A DNA stretch of 64,000 nucleotides, from NCBI GenBank assembly GCA_016789845.1, contig JAEUQA010000060.1, positions 1 through 64,000 of the forward strand, given 5' to 3'. Positions within the stretch are counted from its first letter, which is position 1; every line of letters starts with the position of its first letter. The position numbers and the translations under genes were made by a program. A model generated the notes under the pieces. It searched no databases, had not been told where the DNA came from, and was given only the letters and a program-made list of their open reading frames with translations. This document shows positions 61,013-64,000 of the stretch, one piece after another. Source of the DNA: Chromatiales bacterium. Its GTDB lineage: Bacteria; Pseudomonadota; Gammaproteobacteria; Steroidobacterales; GCA-2729495.

Positions 61013-62083
61013 TCACGGCGTGATCGCCACCTTCAGCACCCCGTCCCGCTGGTGGCCGAACAGGTCGTAGGCCTTTTCGATCTCATCCAGCCTGAAGCGG
61101 TGGGTGACCATGGCGCCGAGGTCCACGCGGCCCGACTGGATCACGGCCATCAGCCGGCGCATCCGCTCCCTGCCGCCCGGGCAGAGCGTCGTCACGATCT
61201 GGTGATCGCCGAGCCCGGCGGCGAAGGCGCCCAGCGGGATCTTCAGGTCCGTGGAGTAGACGCCCAGGCTCGACAGGGTCCCGCCCGGCCGCAGCACCCG
61301 CAGGCAGGCCTCGAAAGTGGCCTGGGTACCCAGCGCCTCGATGGCCACGTCCACGCCGCGCCCGTCCGTGAGCCGCATGATTTCATCGACAGGGTCGGTG
61401 CGGCTGCCGTCGATCACGTGGTCGGCGCCCATCCGGGTGGCCATCTGCAGCCGGTTGGCCAGCCGGTCCACGCCGATGACCGTGGTGGCGCCACTGAGCC
61501 GGGCGCCAGCGGTGGCGCACAGCCCGATCGGCCCCTGGGCAAACACGGCCACCGTGTCGCCAATGCGGATGCCGGCGCGCTCCGCGCCGCCAAAGCCGGT
61601 GGACATGATGTCGGGGCACATGAGCACCTGCTCGTCGGTGAGTTCGTCCGGCACGGCCGCGAGGTTGGCCATGGCGTCGGGGACCAGCACGTACTCGGCC
61701 TGGCAGCCGTCGATGGTGTTGCCGAACCGCCAGCCGCCCATCGGCTTCCAGCCGTGGGCCGTGCCGGCGCCGTCCTGGGAGCCGCAACCCGACAGGCACG
61801 CATTGCTCCACCCGCTGGGCGTGATCGCCCCGGCGATCACGCGCTGCCCCTCGTGGAAGCCCTGCACGGCCGAGCCCAGCTTGTGGATGACGCCCACCGG
61901 CTCATGACCGACCGTGAGGCCGCGCGCCACCGGGTACTCGCCCTTGAGGATGTGCACGTCGGTGCCGCAGATGGTCGTCGTCGTGACCTTGAGCAGCGCA
62001 TCGAGCGGTCCCACGTCCGGGATTGGCTTGTCGTCGAGCACGATGCGCCCGGGTTCTGCAAAGATTGCCGCCTTCATCAACAC
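61013..62083 (-). CDS. Zinc-dependent alcohol dehydrogenase, medium-chain family
   Basis: This protein of about 356 residues is an MDR-type zinc dehydrogenase: catalytic zinc residues in TTICGTDVHILKGE, the GHE signature (TVGHEPVGVI), and a Rossmann GXGXXG-type segment at about 170 (VAVFAQGPIGLCATAGARLSG). The usual structural-zinc lobe is replaced by ITPSGWSNACLSGCGSQ and HGWKPMGGWRFGN, characteristic of a subset of bacterial secondary-alcohol-type dehydrogenases. NAD(P) preference cannot be fixed. The start is GTG at 62083, eight bases after AGGAG; ATG at 62077 is the alternative. It is divergent from the DUF1838 copy. Confidence 0.85.
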   Translation of the reverse strand: MLMKAAIFAEPGRIVLDDKPIPDVGPLDALLKVTTTTICGTDVHILKGEYPVARGLTVGHEPVGVIHKLGSAVQGFHEGQRVIAGAITPSGWSNACLSGCGSQDGAGTAHGWKPMGGWRFGNTIDGCQAEYVLVPDAMANLAAVPDELTDEQVLMCPDIMSTGFGGAERAGIRIGDTVAVFAQGPIGLCATAGARLSGATTVIGVDRLANRLQMATRMGADHVIDGSRTDPVDEIMRLTDGRGVDVAIEALGTQATFEACLRVLRPGGTLSSLGVYSTDLKIPLGAFAAGLGDHQIVTTLCPGGRERMRRLMAVIQSGRVDLGAMVTHRFRLDEIEKAYDLFGHQRDGVLKVAITP

Positions 62084-62332
62084 GATGCATTCTCCTGAAA
62101 CAGGGCTCCGGGGCACGCTCGCACGGGGGCCGGAGGAATGCCACAGCGGGAAATACCTAGTCTCCGCCGCGCCGGCGGCCTTGCCGCCCTGCAGTCAGCA
62201 CTCGGTGCCGCCCCGGCGCGGCCAACAGGCGCCACTCGTGCATAGCCGGGCGCGTTCGTGAATCTGTTCCCCCGAGCCGCCGCACCCCCGACACAATCCA
62301 CCTTTCTTCTGGCGTTCGAGGGGAGCACGGAG

Positions 62333-63301
62333 ATGACGAGCAAGTCACTGACCAGGCGCACGGCCATGGGCAACCTGCTGGGCGCGGCGGCCCTCGGCGC
62401 CGCCGCGGCACCGCTGTCGGCCCTGGCGAAGACCCCGGCCCGGGTGCCGCTGGCCTTCAGGGATCCCGTCTGGAACCGGGAGATGTTCGCCCGGATCGAG
62501 GGCGACACGGCGCCCGGCAAGTTCATCTACGGGCTGGCCTCGGGCATCGTCCACGGGGTTCGGGACGGGGAGGCCGTGAAGCCGCTCTTCGGCTTCGAGG
62601 TCTTTGCGACCCACAGGGTCCTCCGGCAGCCGGACGGGAGCTACCAGCGCCTCTGCCGGGAACTGGTCTTCTACCGGGACCTCGGCACCGGCCAGCTGCT
62701 GGACGAATGGGACAACCCCTACAGCGGCGAGCGGGTGCGGGTCGTCGACATCGCCAATGACCCGTTCAACTTCCGGATCTCGGAATTCTTCCCGGACCCG
62801 CCGAGCTACGGCGGCCTCAACGCCGAGAAGCCCCCGAAGCGCCCCTTGCTGCTCAACTGGGGCCTCGTGAACGACACCGTCACGCTGGATTCCGACATTC
62901 ACCTGTACTACCGGAACGCCCTCGACCCCGCCGCCTGGCCCCGGGAATCCTCCGGGCCGATGAACCGGGTGTCGGAGTTCTTCCGGTACTTCATCCGGCG
63001 CGAGGATGCGGAGGACCCGGCGAAGACGCACCTGCCCCACAACGGCGTGTGGTCCCGGGTAACGCCCTGGCTGCCCTGGATGCTGATGGGCCCGGCGCCC
63101 GGGCACGTGCTGTACATGGGCCGCTTCACCAGTATCGAGCGGCCGGAGGAGGCGCCGCCCGGGGTACTGGCGCGGGTTCAGGAGCGCTACCCGCTCTACC
63201 TGACGGCCCCGGACAGGTGGGTGGAGCCCAGCCTGTCGAGCCTGGAGAACTACGCGCGCACCCAGAAGCCCGCGCCGCTGCCGAAGCCGGCGGCCGACTA
63301 G
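62333..63301 (+). CDS. Tat-exported DUF1838 family protein, copy 2
   Basis: This protein of about 322 residues has a twin-arginine signal peptide (TRRTAMGNLLGAAALG, then AAAAPLSALA) and DUF1838 sequence: LDEWDNPYSGERVRVVDIANDP, LLLNWGLVNDTV, PWLPWMLMG and the GRFTSIER end. It is the paralogue of 1097-2161, with clear differences in length and loops, so it is not a recent duplicate. No function is known. Start is ATG at 62333 with a strong purine stretch upstream. The 249-base region between it and the dehydrogenase holds both promoters. Confidence 0.75.
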   Translation: MTSKSLTRRTAMGNLLGAAALGAAAAPLSALAKTPARVPLAFRDPVWNREMFARIEGDTAPGKFIYGLASGIVHGVRDGEAVKPLFGFEVFATHRVLRQPDGSYQRLCRELVFYRDLGTGQLLDEWDNPYSGERVRVVDIANDPFNFRISEFFPDPPSYGGLNAEKPPKRPLLLNWGLVNDTVTLDSDIHLYYRNALDPAAWPRESSGPMNRVSEFFRYFIRREDAEDPAKTHLPHNGVWSRVTPWLPWMLMGPAPGHVLYMGRFTSIERPEEAPPGVLARVQERYPLYLTAPDRWVEPSLSSLENYARTQKPAPLPKPAAD

Positions 63302-63319
63302 CCCGTCCAGCCCGGCTCC

Positions 63320-63341
63320 TGCCCCGGCGAACGCCGGGGCA
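63320..63341. terminator. Hairpin after the DUF1838 copy 2 gene
   Basis: TGCCCCGGCG (63320-63329) and CGCCGGGGCA (63332-63341) form a 10-bp stem with a two-base loop, 19 bases after the stop. No T-tract follows, but the position suits transcription ending. Confidence 0.5.
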
Positions 63342-63513
63342 CTTCCCTGCCCGTTCATCTTTCCCGCCGGCTCAGGGAGTTGCGGCGCCGTCGCCCGCAA
63401 CCGCCGGCCCTTGGGCGAAGACCGGCCAGTGGAGTTAGACTCTGCACCGGCGGCACTCGTGCTGCGCCAACGAAAAAACGCCCCGCCGGCTCGCCAGGAA
63501 TCCCCGGACAGAC

Positions 63514-64000
63514 ATGGCCGTCACCGCCGACGTAGTCGACAGCGCCGAACGCACCGGCATGCGGCCTCGCGAGGCCTTCGAGTTCTTCGTGCTCCTGCCC
63601 TTCGGCCTCGGCCTCTTCCTGGGCGCCGCCCGCATCGGCGCGCAGCAGTTCGAGACCGTGGGCCACCACATGGTCTACGCATCCCTGTTCTCGGGCTTGT
63701 CCTGGGCCTGCTATGCGGTCGGCTGCAAGGTGATGTCCTGGCTACTGCGTCCGTGGAAGCCGTCGCTGCTGGTCGTGCTGCTGACGGGCAACATCGTCGG
63801 CGGGTTTACCCTGTGGTGGCCGTGCCGGGATGTGCTGAATCTGGCCTTCGAGGGCTTCCTGGTGCCGGGGTCCAGCTTCGGACCGTTCTGGCCACCGCCG
63901 GCCGATGGCCTTGGCTCGTACATCGCGATTACCCTGCAGGGGATTGCCTGGTGGCTACTCGCGAACTGGGTGGACTTTCGCTACCGGCGGGTGCCGCGCT
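63514..64000 (+). CDS. Membrane protein, truncated by the window end
   Basis: The ATG at 63514 opens a frame that runs to the window end without a stop (162 codons). It begins MAVTADVVDSAERTG and then has several hydrophobic segments (FEFFVLLPFGLGLFLGAA, YASLFSGLSWACYAVG, LLVVLLTGNIVGGFTLWW, YIAITLQGIAWWLLANWV). It resembles membrane-anchored regulators with a C-terminal LuxR or LytTR DNA-binding domain, but that part is outside the window. The family is a guess. The region 63342-63513 before it shows nothing I can call. Confidence 0.6.
   Translation, partial: MAVTADVVDSAERTGMRPREAFEFFVLLPFGLGLFLGAARIGAQQFETVGHHMVYASLFSGLSWACYAVGCKVMSWLLRPWKPSLLVVLLTGNIVGGFTLWWPCRDVLNLAFEGFLVPGSSFGPFWPPPADGLGSYIAITLQGIAWWLLANWVDFRYRRVPR

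Noticed and set aside
1..64000. CRISPR array, rRNA or tRNA genes, prophage
   Set aside because: No regularly spaced direct repeats, no CCA-ending cloverleaf, no rRNA-like sequence and no phage structural or integrase gene was found.

Overview
The window is a strongly GC-rich chromosomal segment with densely packed genes, mostly core housekeeping loci. The block tsaC, topA, smg, dprA, LysM gene / def, fmt, rsmB, DUF4390, ntrY, ntrX, together with priA-argS-SPOR, prlC, gor, aroE, tag and pntAB, points to a gammaproteobacterium, probably a free-living, high-GC relative of the Nevskiales/Steroidobacter/Xanthomonadales side. That placement is inference from gene order and protein style. I see no rRNA or tRNA genes, no CRISPR array and no complete prophage.

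Layout. 1-10000: detoxification and redox genes (S-formylglutathione hydrolase, Tat-exported DUF1838 protein, flavin-dependent LLM oxidoreductase, HD phosphohydrolase, pirin, Rieske ferredoxin coupled to an MFS exporter, SDR, exported CbiX-like protein, exonuclease III). 10100-17900: tandem duplicated di-haem cytochrome c peroxidases, oligopeptidase A, glutathione reductase, a RAYT transposase element carrying a small lipoprotein-like frame, and aroE. 18000-23300: DNA glycosylase I, cupin, MFS, an AbrB/VapC toxin-antitoxin pair, a PEP-CTERM-type protein and an HDOD protein. 23300-26700: a large secreted subtilase. 26800-39800: the conserved translation, topology, competence and NtrYX block. 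39900-44100: PMT-type glycosyltransferase, ring-hydroxylating oxygenase, PLP enzyme. 44000-48700: SPOR protein, argS, priA, followed by a DnaA-box cluster and an AT-rich gap. 49100-53600: HNH nuclease, then a translationally coupled ECF sigma / membrane protein / acetyl-CoA synthetase operon. 53600-64000: second PEP-CTERM protein, PiuC-like oxygenase, transhydrogenase pntAB, a two-domain retropepsin, RDD protein, GST, zinc alcohol dehydrogenase, a second DUF1838 protein and a truncated membrane protein.

Common themes are redox and oxidative-stress handling (Gor, peroxidases, transhydrogenase, GST, formaldehyde pathway enzyme), an active cell envelope export programme (Tat, lipoprotein, PEP-CTERM, subtilase) and tight translational coupling by 1-4 base overlaps. 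The most striking non-coding feature is that several unrelated families of palindromes sit exactly at gene 3' ends, overlapping or touching the stop codons. One of them shares its end sequence with the RAYT element in the same window.
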